From Chloracidobacterium sp. (GTDB lineage Bacteria > Acidobacteriota > Blastocatellia > Pyrinomonadales > Pyrinomonadaceae): DNA of 64,000 nt. Each line of letters opens with the position of its first letter. The stretch's first letter is position 1. Position numbers and translations under genes: made by a program. Of the stretch, positions 1 through 10,496 are shown piece after piece. The stretch covers positions 186,001 to 250,000 of the forward strand of contig JADJJY010000001.1 in NCBI GenBank assembly GCA_016706275.1, read 5' to 3'. Below the pieces are notes generated by a model. That model made no database searches. It saw nothing but the letters and a program-made list of their open reading frames with translations, and was not told the DNA's origin.

Positions 1-1116
1 GGTGGTGTTGATTCGTCGTCGATCGTTGCGTTGATGGCAAAGCATTCAAACCAAAAGGTTTCGGCCTATACGACCGGCATCTCCGCCGATGACCTCAAAT
101 ACGACATTATCCCCGACGACGTCGAATGGTCGCGCCGCGTCGCTAAGTTTCTCGACCTCGATTATCACGAAACGATGCTCACGCCCGACCTCGCCGACCT
201 GATGCCAAAACTCGTCCGGCACCAAGAAGCACCGATCATCGATATGGCGATACCCGCCTATCTGATCTCAGAACAATCGCGTCAGACCCAGACCGTGATG
301 CTTTCCGGCATGGGCGGCGACGAGATATTTGCCGGCTATCCGCGTCAGATGGCGATGAAGCTCGCCGGCCTGACCGACATTGTGCCAACTGCCGTTCGCC
401 GCCCCGCGATGAAGGTCATCGAGAGCCTCGCCTATGGCGGAGTACCCGGAAAATTTACCGCTCCGCTCCGCAACCTCAAGAAATTTGCCCGCAGTGCCGG
501 GATGGATTTCGAAGAGCGCTATCTCGGATTTGGCACATATTTTACGGACGAGATGAAGGGCGGCCTCTATTCTACCGATCTAAAAAGCGAAATGTCCGGC
601 TTTGACGCCTATCGTTATCATAAAGAATATTTCGAACATTGCGCCGGACAATCGCCCCTAAACCGGATGCTCTACGTCGATTTCAAAACCTTTATGCCCG
701 CGCTAAATCTCGACACGACCGACCGAATGTCGATGGCGGCGAATCTCGAGGTCCGCGTGCCTTTTCTGAACAAAGAGTTGGTCGATCTGTCGGCACGGCT
801 GCCGTCAAATCTAAAGATCAAGGGCATCAAACGCAAATACATCCTTAAAAAAGCCGCCGAGCGTCTGCTGCCCGCCGAAGTCGTCTGGCGGAAAAAGGCC
901 GGTTTTAGCGCACCTGTCCGATCTTGGCTACGAGGTGCTTTGCGGCCGTTGGTCGAGGACATGTTATCGGCGGAGAGGATCACTCGCCGGGGGCTATTTG
1001 ACGCAAAAGAGGTTCGACGTATCATCGACACAAATCTGTCGTGCCGCGAAGATCTCAACCTACAGATTTTTCACTTATTGACGCTTGAAATGTGGATGCA
1101 GGAGTTCCTCGATTGA
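1..1116 (+). CDS. Asparagine synthase-like amidotransferase, C-terminal part (5' end outside window)
   Basis: The reading frame is open from base 1 and begins inside the ATP-pyrophosphatase loop (GGVDSSS), so the N-terminal glutamine amidotransferase domain lies upstream of the window. 371 residues are visible. The synthetase core shows SGMGGDEIFAGY (visible residues 102-113) and the conserved DRMSMAANLEVRVPFL block. Such enzymes activate a carboxylate with ATP and transfer ammonia from glutamine. Followed by a DUF354 protein and a polyprenyl sugar transferase, this copy probably amidates a sugar or peptide in surface-polysaccharide synthesis, not only free aspartate; that role is inferred from context. 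The C-terminus looks complete. Confidence 0.9.
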   Translation, partial: GGVDSSSIVALMAKHSNQKVSAYTTGISADDLKYDIIPDDVEWSRRVAKFLDLDYHETMLTPDLADLMPKLVRHQEAPIIDMAIPAYLISEQSRQTQTVMLSGMGGDEIFAGYPRQMAMKLAGLTDIVPTAVRRPAMKVIESLAYGGVPGKFTAPLRNLKKFARSAGMDFEERYLGFGTYFTDEMKGGLYSTDLKSEMSGFDAYRYHKEYFEHCAGQSPLNRMLYVDFKTFMPALNLDTTDRMSMAANLEVRVPFLNKELVDLSARLPSNLKIKGIKRKYILKKAAERLLPAEVVWRKKAGFSAPVRSWLRGALRPLVEDMLSAERITRRGLFDAKEVRRIIDTNLSCREDLNLQIFHLLTLEMWMQEFLD

Positions 1117-1156
1117 TCGGAAACGCTGACCGCGTTCTGTGATAAATTGAATATTC

Positions 1157-2182
1157 ATGCGTATCTGGATCGATCTAGGAAACTCGCCGCACATCCCTTT
1201 TTTCCTCGCGCTTTCTAAGGAATTTGTTGAGCGCGGGCATGAGATCGTCTGGACCGCACGCGACTATGCCCAGACGGTCGAAATGGCTAAAATGGCGGGC
1301 CTCGATCCTACGGTTTTTGGCATTCACGGCGGAAAGAATATCGTGTCTAAGGCGGTGAAATTCGCGTCAAGAGTTTTGGAGCTTAGAAAATGGGCGGCCG
1401 GAAAAAAGATCGATCTGGCCCTTTCTCATAATTCACAAGAGCCTCTCGTCGTTGCTCGCCTGCTTGGGATCCGGAGCGTCAACCTCATGGATTACGAGCA
1501 CCATCCCGGCAATCATCTTTCGTTTCGAACGGCGAAAAAACTGGTCGTTCCGCAAAGTTTCCCGGACGCGGCTCTTCGGAAATTTGGCGTAACCGAGTCA
1601 AAAGTTCGCCGTTTCGACGGCATCAAAGAGGACGTCTACCTCGCAGATTTTGAGCCTGACGAACAATTTCCTGACGTCCTCGCGCCCTTGGGCGTCTCGG
1701 GCGATGATAAATTAGTTGTGATCAGGCCGCATGCACCTGAGGCGCTCTATCATCGCGGCGTCGCAAATCAGTTACTTTCTGAGGCGCTGGAGAAATTTGC
1801 CGCCGTACCCGGATGCAAGATAATATTACTCCCGCGAAAGACTTATCAGGGTGATGATCTGAGGCGTGAGCATCCGCATGCCAATATTATTATTCCTGAT
1901 CGCGTCTTAGATGGTGCTAACCTGATAGCGGCCGCCGATTTGGTGATCTCCGGAGGTGGCACGATGAATCGTGAGGCGGCCGCTCTCGGCGTACCCGTGG
2001 CAACTATCTTTGCGGGCAAAACTGCGGCGATTGATGAGTATCTGATCAGCGAAAACCGTATGATGCGGATTGATTCGTCGGCGGATCTTGACCTAATTCC
2101 GCTCAGGAAAAAGCCTGCCCGCAACCCTCGCCGTAACAACGAAGTGCGGCGGCAGGTCGCCGATCTGATCTTAGAAGCTTGA
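1157..2182 (+). CDS. DUF354 family protein (glycosyltransferase-like fold)
   Basis: 341 residues. The N-terminus MRIWIDLGNSPHIPFF and the C-terminal block ISGGGTMNREAAALGVPVATIF match the DUF354 family, which resembles GT-B glycosyltransferases of the UDP-GlcNAc 2-epimerase/MurG type. The GGGTMNREAA segment is where such folds bind a nucleotide-sugar. No biochemical role is established for the family. It lies 40 bases after the asparagine-synthase-like gene and its stop overlaps the start region of the sugar transferase, so the three probably form one exopolysaccharide operon. No clear ribosome-binding site precedes the ATG. Confidence 0.85.
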   Translation: MRIWIDLGNSPHIPFFLALSKEFVERGHEIVWTARDYAQTVEMAKMAGLDPTVFGIHGGKNIVSKAVKFASRVLELRKWAAGKKIDLALSHNSQEPLVVARLLGIRSVNLMDYEHHPGNHLSFRTAKKLVVPQSFPDAALRKFGVTESKVRRFDGIKEDVYLADFEPDEQFPDVLAPLGVSGDDKLVVIRPHAPEALYHRGVANQLLSEALEKFAAVPGCKIILLPRKTYQGDDLRREHPHANIIIPDRVLDGANLIAAADLVISGGGTMNREAAALGVPVATIFAGKTAAIDEYLISENRMMRIDSSADLDLIPLRKKPARNPRRNNEVRRQVADLILEA

Positions 2183-2184
2183 GC

Positions 2185-3735
2185 ATGGAAGCTGCGCGAA
2201 AACCACAATTTATTGGTGTGACACAAAAGAGTCGCCGGGCTCCGCGTTGGGTGATGCCGCTCATCCGCGCGTTCGTGATATTTGCAGATCTCGTTATCGG
2301 GTCGGTTAGTTTTATCGTTGCTTTTAAGCTACGCGAGCAGCGTCCGGTGCTGTCACCCGACGGATTCGGCTGGTCACGCGAATTTGCCCCGTACGTCGGA
2401 ATTCTATTTTTTGGTGCGGCGATCCGTCTGGCAATGCTGCTGTACCAGCGGATCTATAAATTTTACGGCTCATTTTCGTATGCCCAAGACGCAACTCGCA
2501 TTTTTAAGGCGGTTTCGGTCAGTTCGCTATTGATCGTAGCGTGGGCATTTGTGTTTCGCGGCGGTTACGCATTTCGCGAATATTCGTATTCGCGCGGCGT
2601 TTTTGCGTTTGATTATGCGATAGCCCTTGTACTCTTTGTCGCGTTTCATCTGACGCTCCGGTATGTCCAAACTCTGTTTCGCCGCCGCGGCGTCAATCTG
2701 ATACCGACATTAATAGTTGGGTCGGAACAGGATGCCGGACGAACGGCTGAGGAGCTGCGACTGCTGCCCGAACTCGGTTACAGCGTCATCGGTGTCGTTT
2801 GGTATGACCCCGAAAGTGATCTTGTTGAGCCGCCCACAACGATCTCAGATCTTCCGGTAGTCGGCCGTATCGATGACCTAACGACGCTGATCCGCGAGCT
2901 ACGTATTCAAGAGGTCATCATCACCTCGAACGAACTTGGCAGCGAGCGTCTGTTTGATTCGATGATGGAGATCGGGCGAGAGCAGCGGGTCGAATTTTGT
3001 TTTGCACCCAGTCCGCTCGACGTTTTGCCGCAAAAGACCAGCATCGAACAGATCGGTTTTTTGCCGATGGTCAGGCTGTTTCGCGAACCGCTCTCGGATA
3101 TTGAAAGGTTTATAAAACGCGTCTCGGACATTGTTATGGCCGCGATGTCGGCTCTAGTCCTGTTTCCGCTTTGGGCGTTGATAATCATCTTGGTCAAACT
3201 CGATTCGAAGGGGCCGGTCCTGTTTTTGCAGGAACGTGTCGGTATGGATGGGCGTGTTTTCCTTTGTTACAAATTTCGCACAATGATCGCCGGTGCCGAT
3301 GAGAATGTTCATCGCGAGGCATACAAACGAAACATCGAGGGCGACAAAAATGCGAACGCCGGTGACGAGGCCAATCCGGTTTTTGGCAAGGTGCGAAACG
3401 ACCCGAGGATAACGCGCGTCGGCAAATTCTTACGGCGTACAAGTCTCGATGAGCTGCCGCAGCTATTAAACGTGCTCAAGGGCGACATGAGCATCGTCGG
3501 GCCTCGGCCGCCGATCCCATACGAAGTCGAGGCATACGCTCTGTGGCACCGCAAACGTCTCGACGTAAAACCCGGCATTACCGGGCTATGGCAGGTATCG
3601 GGCCGCAACCGCCTCACGTTCGAAGAAATGGTCCAGCTTGATCTGTTTTACGTAAAAAATTGGTCGCTCTGGCTCGATCTCAAGATCATCCTCCTAACAT
3701 TACCCGCCATGATGCGCGACGACGGTGCCCGATGA
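2185..3735 (+). CDS. Polyprenyl-phosphate sugar phosphotransferase (exopolysaccharide initiating transferase)
   Basis: About 516 residues with the WbaP/WcaJ/EpsL architecture. Four to five membrane segments occupy the first third, a Rossmann-like CoA-binding_3 domain the middle, and a bacterial sugar transferase domain the C-terminus ([44 protein letters not shown]). Such enzymes load the first sugar-1-phosphate onto undecaprenyl phosphate at the inner membrane. I prefer the ATG at 2185 because AGAAG lies 7 bases upstream; a TTG at 2179 overlapping the previous stop is the alternative. The 3' end overlaps prmC by four bases. Confidence 0.92.
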   Translation: MEAARKPQFIGVTQKSRRAPRWVMPLIRAFVIFADLVIGSVSFIVAFKLREQRPVLSPDGFGWSREFAPYVGILFFGAAIRLAMLLYQRIYKFYGSFSYAQDATRIFKAVSVSSLLIVAWAFVFRGGYAFREYSYSRGVFAFDYAIALVLFVAFHLTLRYVQTLFRRRGVNLIPTLIVGSEQDAGRTAEELRLLPELGYSVIGVVWYDPESDLVEPPTTISDLPVVGRIDDLTTLIRELRIQEVIITSNELGSERLFDSMMEIGREQRVEFCFAPSPLDVLPQKTSIEQIGFLPMVRLFREPLSDIERFIKRVSDIVMAAMSALVLFPLWALIIILVKLDSKGPVLFLQERVGMDGRVFLCYKFRTMIAGADENVHREAYKRNIEGDKNANAGDEANPVFGKVRNDPRITRVGKFLRRTSLDELPQLLNVLKGDMSIVGPRPPIPYEVEAYALWHRKRLDVKPGITGLWQVSGRNRLTFEEMVQLDLFYVKNWSLWLDLKIILLTLPAMMRDDGAR

Positions 3736-4592
3736 CGATCCTCGATCTTTTAAACAAAAGTGCAAACCGTCTGTCCGACGCCGGCGTCGCCGACCCCCGC
3801 CGCGAAGCGTCATCGCTGCTCGCATTTGCTCTCGATAAACCGTCCGCATTCCTCATCGCGCATCCCGAATACGAACTGACCGACGAAGAAGCGAGTCGGT
3901 TTGATGGATTTATTGCTCGCCGAGCGAACCGCGAACCCTTTCAATACATCACCGAACGGCAGGAATTTTATGGATTGGATTTTGAGGTTTCGCCGGACGT
4001 CCTGATACCTAGACCCGAGACTGAGATACTCGTCGAAGAAGCGATCCGCGAACTCAACAAACTCAAGGAACTCAATAGACTCAGCGAACTCGCTTTCTGC
4101 GAGATCGGTGTCGGCTCCGGCTGTATCTCCGTCTCAATACTTCACAACGTCCCAAACGCAACTGCTATCGGCATCGACATCTCCGAAAAAGCTCTCGCGG
4201 TCGCGGGGCGTAATGCCGCAAATCACGGTGTTGCAGATAGATTGTCGTTACAAATTGGCAATGTCTTCGCCGGCGTGACGAACAAATTCGACATGATCGT
4301 CTCAAACCCGCCGTATATCCCTGACGCAGATCTGACGGATATGCAAAAAGAGGTGCGGGATTTTGAGCCTCACAATGCTCTATTCGCCGGAGCAGACGGC
4401 CTCGACATTATTCGACGGATCATCGACGAGGCGCCTGAGCATCTAAATAAGGGTGGTTTGTTATTGATAGAGATCGGGTTTGGGCAAGCGGAAATATTGA
4501 GAGGTCATATTGACCAAACAATTTGGAGCAAACACGAATTCATTCCGGATCTGCAAGGTATAGATCGAGTATTAAAAGTTAGACTAAGATAA
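3732..4592 (+). CDS. prmC: Peptide chain release factor N5-glutamine methyltransferase
   Basis: 286 residues from an ATG that overlaps the preceding stop (ATGA), which implies translational coupling. It methylates the GGQ glutamine of RF1 and RF2 using S-adenosylmethionine. The HemK/PrmC features are present: helical N-terminal domain, IPRPETE (residues 92-98), SAM motif GVGSGC (126-131) and the catalytic NPPY (192-195). Coupling a translation gene to a polysaccharide operon is probably just gene packing. The 3' end overlaps the convergent hydrolase gene by nine bases. Low-complexity LNKLKELNRLSEL (about 108-120) lies just before the SAM motif. Confidence 0.96.
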   Translation: MTILDLLNKSANRLSDAGVADPRREASSLLAFALDKPSAFLIAHPEYELTDEEASRFDGFIARRANREPFQYITERQEFYGLDFEVSPDVLIPRPETEILVEEAIRELNKLKELNRLSELAFCEIGVGSGCISVSILHNVPNATAIGIDISEKALAVAGRNAANHGVADRLSLQIGNVFAGVTNKFDMIVSNPPYIPDADLTDMQKEVRDFEPHNALFAGADGLDIIRRIIDEAPEHLNKGGLLLIEIGFGQAEILRGHIDQTIWSKHEFIPDLQGIDRVLKVRLR

Positions 4593-5258
4593 GCTTTCCC
4601 GTATCCAGTCAGCGGTTACACGTGCCATTTCGTCAAAAACATCTTCGGGTGAGGAGCGCGTTTTTTTGAGAGTCTTGTAACTGTGGTCGCCTGTTTCGAT
4701 AGTGTGAAGCGTCGCAGTATTGCCGAGCTTTTTTATCACCGGGCGAAATAACGTGAGGTCATTTAGCGCGTCTCGCGTTCCCGTTAGAAACAGCATCGGG
4801 ATCTCGATTGCGCCCAGATGCTCGGCACGCGAATCACCGGGCTGATTCGGCGCGTGGAGCGGGAACGAAAAGAGTACGAGCCCTTTCACCCCTCCGAGCG
4901 GCAATTCCGACTGCGCCGTTGTCGTCATTCGCCCGCCAAACGAATGCCCGCCCGCAAGCAGCGTCATTTTTGGTTCGAGCCGTCTCGCCTCAGCGACCGC
5001 CGCACGCACCGTCGCCGTCGCAACCTTTGGCGAATCGACACCGCCGCGGCCGTTTTCTTTGAAAGGAAAGTTATAACGAAGCGTGGCGATCTGTTGCCTG
5101 GCAAGAGCCTCAGCAATTTTCTGCATCGACGCCGAGCGCATATCCGCTCCGGCTCCGTGACCCAAAACAAGCAGAAGTTTTGCACCGTCTGGCCGCATCA
5201 GCAAAGCAGACACTTCACCTTTTTCGGGCGTGGCGAGGAATTTGATTTCCTTTTCCAT
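4584..5258 (-). CDS. Alpha/beta hydrolase of the KANL3/Tex30 type
   Basis: 224 residues from the ATG at 5258; a GTG at 5297 would overlap hmgA by 34 bases and is less likely. Visible features are the oxyanion region GHGAGADM, the nucleophile elbow GGHSFGGRMT (Ser in GHSFG), the acid-loop region FLTGTRDALND and a late GDHSYK histidine. This is a complete Ser-Asp-His hydrolase of dienelactone-hydrolase-like fold. The substrate is unknown. It starts just after the hmgA stop on the same strand, so it may be cotranscribed with hmgA, but there is no clear link to homogentisate breakdown. Confidence 0.85.
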   Translation of the reverse strand: MEKEIKFLATPEKGEVSALLMRPDGAKLLLVLGHGAGADMRSASMQKIAEALARQQIATLRYNFPFKENGRGGVDSPKVATATVRAAVAEARRLEPKMTLLAGGHSFGGRMTTTAQSELPLGGVKGLVLFSFPLHAPNQPGDSRAEHLGAIEIPMLFLTGTRDALNDLTLFRPVIKKLGNTATLHTIETGDHSYKTLKKTRSSPEDVFDEMARVTADWIRESLS

Positions 5259-5263
5259 GGATA

Positions 5264-6553
5264 TCAACTTCGAAAACTCTTCTTCAACCTCTGCCACACC
5301 TCAAAATACTCAGCCTGTAATTGCGAGGTTTCCATCGCAAATCTTGTCGGGCGAATGATGTAGCGTGATTCGAACATAAACGCCATTGTGCCCTCGAGTT
5401 TCTGCGGTTTTAGGTCAGCATTCGACGCTTTTTCAAAGGCGTCGAGGTCGGGCCCGTGGGCGGACATTTGGTTGTGGAGCGAGCCGCCGCCGGGCAGGAA
5501 ACCTTCTTCCTTTGCGTCGTACTGGCCATACACGAGACCCATGTATTCGGACATGTAGTTTCGGTGGTACCAAGGCGGACGGAAGGTGTTTTCGGCGACA
5601 AGCCAGCGTTCAGGGAAGATGGCAAAATCGCAGTTCGCAACACCCGCCTCGCCGGACGGCGAGGTCAGCACCGTAAAGATCGACGGATCAGGATGATCGT
5701 ACGAGATCGAACCGATCGTGTTAAACCGCCGCAGGTCGTAACGGTAAGGAGCATAGTTCCCGTGCCAAGCAACAACATCAAGCGGGGAATGTTCTATTTC
5801 ACACGACCAAAGATTACCGGCGAATTTGGCAACCTGTTCAAACTTGCCTTCGCGGTCCTCGTACCAGGCGACAGGCGTTTCAAAATCACGCGGATTGGCC
5901 AAGCCGTTCGCCCCGATCGGGCCGAGATCGGGCAAGCGAAACAGTGCGCCGTAATTTTCGCAAATATAACCGCGGCACTGTTTGTCTTCCGGATGTGGCT
6001 CAACCTTAAACCTCACGCCACGCGGGATAACAACAACCTCACCGGCACCCGCCTGGATAGCCCCCAATTCTGTCAAGAATCCAAGCCGTCCCATCTCGGG
6101 CACGATCAACATCTCGGCGTCGGCGTTGTAAAAATAACGGTCGCCCATCCCCTTGTTACAGGTGTAGATATGTATGCCGATGCCGGCCTGCGACATCAGG
6201 TCTCCGTTGAGAGCGATGGTCGTAATGCCGTCAATAAAATCGGTCGGCTCGGTCGGGATCGGCAGCGGATCCCAACGTAGTTGATTTGGCGTTACGTCAA
6301 TATCATCCGGTTTGCTCTGCCAACGGCGGTTATCGATCCGCTCAAAGGGCTTGTGCATCACCGACGGCCGGATGCGATATGTCCAAGTCCGTTTATTCCC
6401 CGCACGCGGAACCGTAAACGCCGTCCCCGACAATTGCTCGGCATACAGCCCCAGCGGAGCCCGCTGCGGCGAGTTCATCCCAACCGGCAAAGCCCCCTCG
6501 ACAGCCTCAGTCGCAAATTCGTTTCCAAAACCTGTTTGATATTTGAGATTCAT
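5264..6553 (-). CDS. hmgA: Homogentisate 1,2-dioxygenase
   Basis: About 429 residues from [17 protein letters not shown], the usual N-terminus of this enzyme; an upstream TTG (6568) would add five residues. It opens the ring of homogentisate to maleylacetoacetate using ferrous iron and oxygen. The iron-binding region is visible as [11 protein letters not shown] (His and Glu ligands) and [10 protein letters not shown] (second His). With phhA and hppD about 2 to 4 kb away on the same strand it gives three consecutive steps from phenylalanine. No maleylacetoacetate isomerase or fumarylacetoacetase gene is in the window. Confidence 0.97.
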   Translation of the reverse strand: MNLKYQTGFGNEFATEAVEGALPVGMNSPQRAPLGLYAEQLSGTAFTVPRAGNKRTWTYRIRPSVMHKPFERIDNRRWQSKPDDIDVTPNQLRWDPLPIPTEPTDFIDGITTIALNGDLMSQAGIGIHIYTCNKGMGDRYFYNADAEMLIVPEMGRLGFLTELGAIQAGAGEVVVIPRGVRFKVEPHPEDKQCRGYICENYGALFRLPDLGPIGANGLANPRDFETPVAWYEDREGKFEQVAKFAGNLWSCEIEHSPLDVVAWHGNYAPYRYDLRRFNTIGSISYDHPDPSIFTVLTSPSGEAGVANCDFAIFPERWLVAENTFRPPWYHRNYMSEYMGLVYGQYDAKEEGFLPGGGSLHNQMSAHGPDLDAFEKASNADLKPQKLEGTMAFMFESRYIIRPTRFAMETSQLQAEYFEVWQRLKKSFRS

Positions 6554-6560
6554 AAGAAAA

Positions 6561-6595
6561 TTAGCCACAGATTAACACAAATAGACATAGATTCA
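6561..6595. repeat. Single arm of a CCACAGATTAACAC dispersed repeat
   Basis: The stretch starting TTAGCCACAGATTAACAC, just upstream of hmgA, shares CCACAGAT and AGATTAACAC with the inverted-repeat element at 44839-44908. It is a solitary, decayed arm; I see no matching opposite arm before the protease stop at 6667. It lies in the hmgA leader, and no clear ribosome-binding site is left between it and the start codon. Confidence 0.55.
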
Positions 6596-6666
6596 ATTTT
6601 GAGGAGATCATCCTTGGTACGAGAGAAACGACAACAGATATCATCCGAAGCGGCCGTTAGAGTAGC

Positions 6667-8133
6667 CTACTTAATGATCGCCTCCGCCGGTATCTCTTTC
6701 GGGATCTTTAACTTAATACTTTCGATCTTACCGTCACGTTCAACAACAGCGTCTATTTTCTTTCCTAGATTTTCCTTGATTATCAATTTCAGATCTTCGA
6801 TATCTAGTGACTTCGAAAGATCGTGTCCCGCAACCGTCTTTATAGTATCTCCGGGCTTAAACCCGATCTTGTCCGCCAAGCCATTAGAGTAGACCACAAG
6901 TAGGTAATACTGATTACGGCTATATGTTTCGATGCCAAGTACGTACCCGCTCGGACGCGGCACCAACCCTAGCCAATATCGGATCGCAGGAAATAAGTAA
7001 TCTCGAAATGTGGCCGATTCCTTTTCAAGTGCCGCGTTGTCGGTTAGTGACTCCTTTATCTTTGCCGAAATGCTGTTCTGCAATGACGACGCCCGCGATA
7101 GGGCATCCTGCGATTGTGCTCCCCAGACCTGATACTGCTGAGCAATAACAACGGCTCGAATGAAATTTTCTGTTGATGCCTTTTGCGCCGTGATCATCTG
7201 GAGCAGAGATTTTATGACGCGGGCCCTCAGTTGGTCTTCCGTACGGACCTCAGCCAGCTTGGCTCCATACGCATCTAAGGCCTGTTGCAGATCATAGACT
7301 TCTTTCGGTACACCGTTCTTAAATCCGTAACCGGCTTTCCGTCGGTCGGCCCAGGCAAGAATACTCAAATTATCGCTTAAGCTCTGATATGATGAACCTA
7401 TCAAAACATCAATTTCCGTTAGGTCCTGGGTTGGCTTTGGCACGACCGCGGGCGTAGCTGTTGGTTGCGGCAAAGGGACCGACGAGGGGATCTGTGACCA
7501 AGGCTGCGTCGGCAAAGAACTGTCGAGAGCTAAAATGAACCGTGCCGGGATCATGTACCCGACGATCTTGTCCGCGGGCTTTCGCAGCGTCAAGATTCCT
7601 ATGACCGTCCCCTCATCGTCGATCACAGGGCTGCCGCTGTTATTGGGCGGCGAGTCGCCATCAAGTTTTGCCCAGACCGTCCCATCGCTATTTGCGGCCT
7701 CGACGACCTTTACGGGCAAGATGCCGAAAGCGGAATCTTTCACGGCCGCTAAACTTAGCCCTTTGCCCACAGCTACATCGTCGGGTGACATTTTTAGCAT
7801 TGGGCATCCAAAAACCTTGATCCGAATTAGTGCAACATTGCGGATTTCGTCTTTGTCGATGAGCCCCGAGCATTCATATTCATCGCCGCCGGGGAATTTC
7901 GCCACGACGCGCTTGGCGTCTTTGACGATATGCCAAGCGGTCGCGACGATCCCGTCACGAATCGTTAGAAACCCGTTGCCGGTCTGGCTAGAGCCGTCCG
8001 ATTTTTGCACCGTGAGCGTGACAACTGAGGGCAGAGCTTTAGACGCAAGACCTTCCTGACCCTCAACGCAAAACACCAAAAACGCGACTGACAATAATGT
8101 TATAGTCAAACGACTTAAGCCATTCACAAACAT
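6667..8133 (-). CDS. Secreted trypsin-like (HtrA-type) serine protease with PDZ domain, atypical triad
   Basis: 488 residues from the ATG at 8133, chosen because GGGAGG lies 8 bases upstream and a signal peptide (LTITLLSVAFLVFCVEG) follows directly. The protease domain shows the His in VATAWHIV (residue 68) and the Ser in PPNNSGSPV (166). The usual Asp-Leu-Ala position reads RNVALIRI, so Asn99 appears to replace the catalytic Asp. A Pro-rich linker (about 215-235), a helical region and a C-terminal PDZ domain (GLADKIGFKPGDTIKTV) follow. It is probably periplasmic. It lies between hppD and hmgA on the same strand but has its own leader; no link to aromatic catabolism is evident. Confidence 0.85.
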   Translation of the reverse strand: MFVNGLSRLTITLLSVAFLVFCVEGQEGLASKALPSVVTLTVQKSDGSSQTGNGFLTIRDGIVATAWHIVKDAKRVVAKFPGGDEYECSGLIDKDEIRNVALIRIKVFGCPMLKMSPDDVAVGKGLSLAAVKDSAFGILPVKVVEAANSDGTVWAKLDGDSPPNNSGSPVIDDEGTVIGILTLRKPADKIVGYMIPARFILALDSSLPTQPWSQIPSSVPLPQPTATPAVVPKPTQDLTEIDVLIGSSYQSLSDNLSILAWADRRKAGYGFKNGVPKEVYDLQQALDAYGAKLAEVRTEDQLRARVIKSLLQMITAQKASTENFIRAVVIAQQYQVWGAQSQDALSRASSLQNSISAKIKESLTDNAALEKESATFRDYLFPAIRYWLGLVPRPSGYVLGIETYSRNQYYLLVVYSNGLADKIGFKPGDTIKTVAGHDLSKSLDIEDLKLIIKENLGKKIDAVVERDGKIESIKLKIPKEIPAEAIIK

Positions 8134-8262
8134 CTTGGTACCTCCCGAAACGCCGCCAAGGCATTTACAGGCTGTAAGCGGCATTATCTACAGCAAATTA
8201 GTGCAAATAGCGTTCCGCTTTGGTATTGAGGAAAGTCCGCACGGGACTCGATCACAAGACGC

Positions 8263-8297
8263 AAAAATCCGCGGGAATTGTGGAAATTCTCGCGGAT
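8263..8297 (-). terminator. Intrinsic terminator after hppD
   Basis: On the minus strand the 13-base arms ATCCGCGAGAATT and AATTCCCGCGGAT pair with one mismatch around a 5-base loop and are followed by TTTTT. It lies about 25 bases past the hppD stop and would end the phhA-hppD transcript before the protease gene. Confidence 0.8.
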
Positions 8298-8322
8298 ATT
8301 TTGGATGGGTAAATTTAGCTAA

Positions 8323-9468
8323 TTAAAGGTTTCCACGCCGACGCTGCTCTTCTTCGATGGAGACAAACAACGCCTTAAAGTTGCCCTTGCCAAAACCTTT
8401 ACATCCTTTGCGCTGCAGGATCTCGTAGAACACAGTCGGACGGTCCTCGACCGGCTTTGTAAAAATCTGGAGCAGATAGCCTTCGTCGTCGCGATCGACC
8501 AGTATTCCGAGTTTCTTGAGCGATGCAATGTCTTCGTCGATCGGGCCCACTCGATCTAAGAGGTCGTCGTAATATGTGTCCGGGATCGTAAGGAATTCGA
8601 CACCGTTTTCCATCAATTGCGTAACGGTGCTGCGGATATCACGGCACAGCAGAGCGATGTGCTGGGCACCGGCGGAGCGGTAAAAGTCGATATATTCCTG
8701 GATCTGCGATTTGCCGCCTTTGCCTGTCGCGGGCTCGTTGATAGGGAATTTGATATTGTGCTGGCCGTCCGACATAACGATCGACATCAGTGCGGAATAT
8801 TCGGTCGAGATGTCCTTGTCGTCAAACGTGATGTAGCGGAAAAACCCAAGTACATCGCGGTAAAAATCACACCAATGCGTCATCTTACCAAGCTCGACGT
8901 TACCGACAATATGATCGACCATCATAATGCCGGTCGGTTCGCCCGCGATATTTTGCTCGGTAAATCCGGGAAGGAAAACGCCGTTGTAATTATGGCCGTT
9001 GTTGGTGTTGTACGAGATGAACGAATGTATCGTATCGCCATACGTTGCGATCGCGGAGTGGCGAACGCTGCCGTTCTCGTCGGCCATATCATGCGGCGCG
9101 GTCACAGGCGTCGCACCGCGTCTGACCGCTTCGTTAAAAGCGTGATCGGCATCCTCTACATAAAACGCGATATCACGCACCCCATCACCGTGCTGCTTGA
9201 TATGCTCCGCCGCCGGATGCTCCGGATTGAGCGGCGTCGTCAGCACAAAATTGATATTCGTCTGCCGCATCAGATACGAGGTTGTCTCCCGATTACCCGT
9301 TTCAAGCCCCGAATACCCGGCACGCGAAAACCCGAACGCTTTGCGATAATAAAACTCCGCCTGCTTAGCATTGCCGACGTAAAACTCTACGTGATGTATT
9401 TTCTTAAGCCCAAGCGGATTTTGCACCGCCGTATTTGTCTCAACTGCTGTATTTATATCTGTGATCAT
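8323..9468 (-). CDS. hppD: 4-Hydroxyphenylpyruvate dioxygenase
   Basis: 381 residues from the ATG two bases after the phhA stop; a TTG at 9474 overlaps phhA and is less likely. It converts 4-hydroxyphenylpyruvate to homogentisate with Fe(II) and oxygen. Two vicinal-oxygen-chelate halves are visible. The iron ligands are expected in VDHIVGN (His), AQHIALLC (His) and FYEILQRKG (Glu), all present. Length is normal for a bacterial HPPD. It is cotranscribed with phhA and ends at a strong terminator. The transaminase that would make its substrate from tyrosine is not in the window. Confidence 0.97.
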   Translation of the reverse strand: MITDINTAVETNTAVQNPLGLKKIHHVEFYVGNAKQAEFYYRKAFGFSRAGYSGLETGNRETTSYLMRQTNINFVLTTPLNPEHPAAEHIKQHGDGVRDIAFYVEDADHAFNEAVRRGATPVTAPHDMADENGSVRHSAIATYGDTIHSFISYNTNNGHNYNGVFLPGFTEQNIAGEPTGIMMVDHIVGNVELGKMTHWCDFYRDVLGFFRYITFDDKDISTEYSALMSIVMSDGQHNIKFPINEPATGKGGKSQIQEYIDFYRSAGAQHIALLCRDIRSTVTQLMENGVEFLTIPDTYYDDLLDRVGPIDEDIASLKKLGILVDRDDEGYLLQIFTKPVEDRPTVFYEILQRKGCKGFGKGNFKALFVSIEEEQRRRGNL

Positions 9469-9470
9469 AA

Positions 9471-10370
9471 TCAAAAACTCTCTATATATTTCTTTGTGAT
9501 TTCTTTTAACTCAGCATACGACGGGATGACGTACAGCACCGGCTGCATGTCGCTGTAAGTATATTCATGATTTATCACCTGCTCGAGGTTGAACGGGCGG
9601 CGTTCGACCTTGTCTGAGAATGCATGTTCGAGCTCGCCGAAGCTGGAGAGCAGGCCCGCTCCGTATGCCTTGATGTCGCCTTCGTGTTCGACCAGGCCAA
9701 ATTCGACGGTGAACCAATAGAGGCGGCCGAGCTGTTCGAGCTGTTCGTCGGTGGCGATGCGGGCTCCGTGGCCGATAAACTGCGAAAAATCGGCAAAATT
9801 CGGGTTCGTAAACATCGGGATGTGGCCGATCGCTTCGTGGACGATATCAGGCTCGGGCGTGTACGCCGGGTGCGAATGATGGCGAATGTACTGCGTGCAG
9901 AGCATCACGCGGTACGAGAGCCACGACAGGAATCCGCGTGTCTCAACCAGCCCCTCTATCGGTGCAAGCCGAAATCCGGTCAATTCTTTTAGACGGCGGT
10001 TCATTTCTGAAAGCTGCGGTATGCGATCGGTTGTGATGCCAAGATCTTTTTTTGCACGTAGGTAAAATGGCGATGCGTATTTTTGCTGCAGCTCCTCTAA
10101 TTCCTCTGCAACATACCGCCAGACACGCTGTTCGCGGGCGTTGTAATCGACATCCGTGATCTCACCCGTCTCGCGAAAGCTCTTGGCACACTGCGCGATA
10201 TAGTCGCGGCGGGTGCGATATTCGGCGTCATTTGCTCCGGGATGATCGATGTGAAGTTCGTTGATATTCTCAAACTTCAAGTCCTTAAATTCCGGCAGTT
10301 CCGCATCCGAGACGGTAAAATTTTCGATCGCAAAATCGGCTTCGGTCGCAGTTGTAGTTTCGTTGAGCAT
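9471..10370 (-). CDS. phhA: Phenylalanine 4-monooxygenase
   Basis: About 299 residues. The iron site [14 protein letters not shown] with its two His, and a downstream Glu in the [17 protein letters not shown] region, identify a pterin-dependent aromatic amino acid hydroxylase; it makes tyrosine from phenylalanine. I place the start at 10370 because AAAGGAG lies 11 bases upstream of it. An in-frame ATG at 10391 would add seven residues, but that ribosome-binding site would then be inside the gene. It heads the phhA-hppD operon and is divergent from an Lrp/AsnC gene. No pterin dehydratase gene is seen nearby. Confidence 0.95.
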   Translation of the reverse strand: MLNETTTATEADFAIENFTVSDAELPEFKDLKFENINELHIDHPGANDAEYRTRRDYIAQCAKSFRETGEITDVDYNAREQRVWRYVAEELEELQQKYASPFYLRAKKDLGITTDRIPQLSEMNRRLKELTGFRLAPIEGLVETRGFLSWLSYRVMLCTQYIRHHSHPAYTPEPDIVHEAIGHIPMFTNPNFADFSQFIGHGARIATDEQLEQLGRLYWFTVEFGLVEHEGDIKAYGAGLLSSFGELEHAFSDKVERRPFNLEQVINHEYTYSDMQPVLYVIPSYAELKEITKKYIESF

Positions 10371-10496
10371 CTGTGTGGCGGCTCCTTTCATATATTCGAT
10401 GTCCGTGTGTCAGGCAAAGTTATCCGAGAATAAGCAATTGTAATAAAACTCGCGGCTTGGTTGAATAATGAATGTAAGTTATTATGCAGTCGCAGC

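Noticed and set aside
5456..6280. Long rightward frame opposite hmgA (274 codons)
   Set aside because: Antisense shadow of hmgA.
8227..8262. GAGGAAAGTCCG motif resembling the conserved start of RNase P RNA
   Set aside because: Only this short match is present. The gap between the genes is 190 bases, too short for type A RNase P RNA, and the other conserved blocks are missing.
8617..9558. Long rightward frame opposite hppD (313 codons)
   Set aside because: It is the antisense shadow of a well-conserved enzyme gene with matching codon periodicity; no family resemblance.
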